Shown piece after piece: positions 5,453-6,376 of a DNA stretch of 6,376 nucleotides; the first letter of the stretch is position 1, and each line of letters begins with the position of its first letter. A program made the translations under genes and the position numbers. The stretch is from Hyphomicrobiales bacterium (GTDB lineage: Bacteria; Pseudomonadota; Alphaproteobacteria; Rhizobiales; JAKIUO01), in assembly GCA_027069645.1 (NCBI GenBank), contig JALXEI010000128.1, forward strand, positions 1-6,376, given 5' to 3'. The notes under the pieces are model-generated. The model was given only the letters and a program-made list of their open reading frames with translations, made no database searches and was not told where the DNA came from.

Positions 5453-6376
5453 ATGGGGATCAACAGCGATACAGCACAGCCGCGTCGGGGACCGGTCGGA
5501 CAGAAACTGAAAATCGGCAGGCTGGCACTGTTTGTCACTTTCACCGGCGCGTTGCTTTATGCTCTGTTATCGCTTGTTCAGCCGCAATATGCCGCAAGGA
5601 CACTGATCCATGTTGAACAGCAAGGTGGCGCAGGGGCTTTTGCATCCGGAAAATCCGGCGGGCCTGTGGCAAGCGGCATCGGGTTGCTGAGGTCCGATGC
5701 GCTGGTCGCAGGATTTGTCAAACAGGAGCATCTTGCCGATGATCCTGAATATAACCGGTTGCCCGCCTCAATGGGGTTGCCCGAACGCCTGGCCCTGATG
5801 GCGGGGTTGGCAACGGACACAACCGGCCTTCCGGTACAGGTCCGCGTCCGGCAGGCCTTTATGGAAAAAATGCGGATTACCCCCGGCGCGGGACCGCAAA
5901 CCATCAATATCAACCTTCGCTCGAACAGTGCTGACAAGGCGGCCCGCCTCGCCAATGCCTATGCCGGGCGCTTCATTGAAAGGCTTGGGCAGCGTCGCGG
6001 GGCACCTGAAACAAAAACAGGGGCAGTGGCTCGCAGAAAACGGGCGAATCAGGTTTCGGTCTTGCGCCGTGAGATTGCCCTGCTTCAGGGCCAACAGGAG
6101 AGTTTGCGTGAAGAGTTACGCAAAAATCCGCGACGTGCTCGTGTTCCGGCACAGACAGAAACCGCGCCGCAGACGGCCGGATCAGCAACTGCGCGAGAGG
6201 CACAGCCGGGGCGGGCGGAAATGTCCCGGCTGGTCATGAAGCATATACTAGCCAAAGCAGATGCCGAGGAAGCACGGTTGCGCGCCGGACTTGTGCGCGA
6301 CATGCTGGAAAAGAATGGCGAGATTCACAGTACCGGCAAGGTGCTCAACGGCGGGTTGATCCAGCGCCTGCTGATG
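5453..6376 (+). CDS. Wzz/GumC-like polysaccharide chain-length (co-polymerase) protein, N-terminal part
   Basis: The frame is open from 5453 to the window edge (308 codons) and continues beyond it. Proteins of this family sit in the inner membrane with a large periplasmic coiled-coil part; they set chain length and couple polymerisation to the Wza channel. A short basic cytoplasmic start (1-22) is followed by one transmembrane helix (about 23-43, LALFVTFTGALLYALLSLV). Next comes a Wzz-like domain in which INLRSNSADKAARLANAYAG (152-171) resembles the family's 'S-x-DP..A..iAN' segment. From about 192 the sequence becomes charged and helical (VSVLRREIALLQGQQESLREEL, 201-222), is broken by a Pro/Ala/Thr-rich stretch (225-256), and resumes as probable coiled coil (257-287). 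The second membrane helix, and any C-terminal tyrosine kinase domain, would lie outside the window. The ATG at 5453 is chosen for its AAGGA site; an ATG at 5378 would add 25 residues. It diverges from the Wza-like gene, a common pairing. Confidence 0.82.
   Translation, partial: MGINSDTAQPRRGPVGQKLKIGRLALFVTFTGALLYALLSLVQPQYAARTLIHVEQQGGAGAFASGKSGGPVASGIGLLRSDALVAGFVKQEHLADDPEYNRLPASMGLPERLALMAGLATDTTGLPVQVRVRQAFMEKMRITPGAGPQTININLRSNSADKAARLANAYAGRFIERLGQRRGAPETKTGAVARRKRANQVSVLRREIALLQGQQESLREELRKNPRRARVPAQTETAPQTAGSATAREAQPGRAEMSRLVMKHILAKADAEEARLRAGLVRDMLEKNGEIHSTGKVLNGGLIQRLLM

Overview
The window looks like chromosomal DNA of an alphaproteobacterium of moderate GC, possibly a marine Rhodospirillales-type lineage. 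That placement rests on the style of the proteins (a UrtB with a secreted N-terminal domain, short Wza-like and GumC/Wzz-like proteins) and is an inference, since no marker gene is present. I see no rRNA, tRNA, CRISPR array, transposase, integrase or phage gene.

Bases 1-1870 (minus strand) hold the start of a urea uptake operon: urtA (urea-binding periplasmic protein) followed by urtB, which runs off the left edge. A 10-bp hairpin lies between them. Upstream of urtA is a very good sigma-54 promoter (TGGCAC-N5-TTGCC). About 140 bases further upstream is an NtrC-like site (TGC-N11-GCA). Together they suggest urea uptake is switched on by nitrogen limitation.

Bases about 1870-2271 are a non-coding, partly AT-rich stretch between divergent genes. 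It contains a perfect 11-bp inverted repeat of unknown role. On the plus strand, 2272-3270 encodes a five-helix membrane protein. Two of its helices each carry a His-N13-His pair, the geometry of di-heme b-type cytochromes, so it is probably an uncharacterised membrane electron-transfer protein.

Bases 3287-6376 belong to a polysaccharide export locus. On the minus strand, a Wza-like outer-membrane lipoprotein gene is followed by a GT4-type glycosyltransferase gene. Diverging from them on the plus strand is a Wzz/GumC-like chain-length or co-polymerase protein, cut by the right edge. The likely division of work is sugar transfer (glycosyltransferase), chain-length control in the inner membrane (Wzz-like) and export through the outer membrane (Wza-like). 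The glycosyltransferase is odd because both acidic residues of the usual E-x7-E motif are replaced by basic ones.

Most of the window is ordinary metabolism and envelope biology. The best candidates for something little described are the His-paired membrane protein, the altered glycosyltransferase active site and the 2106-2140 dyad.
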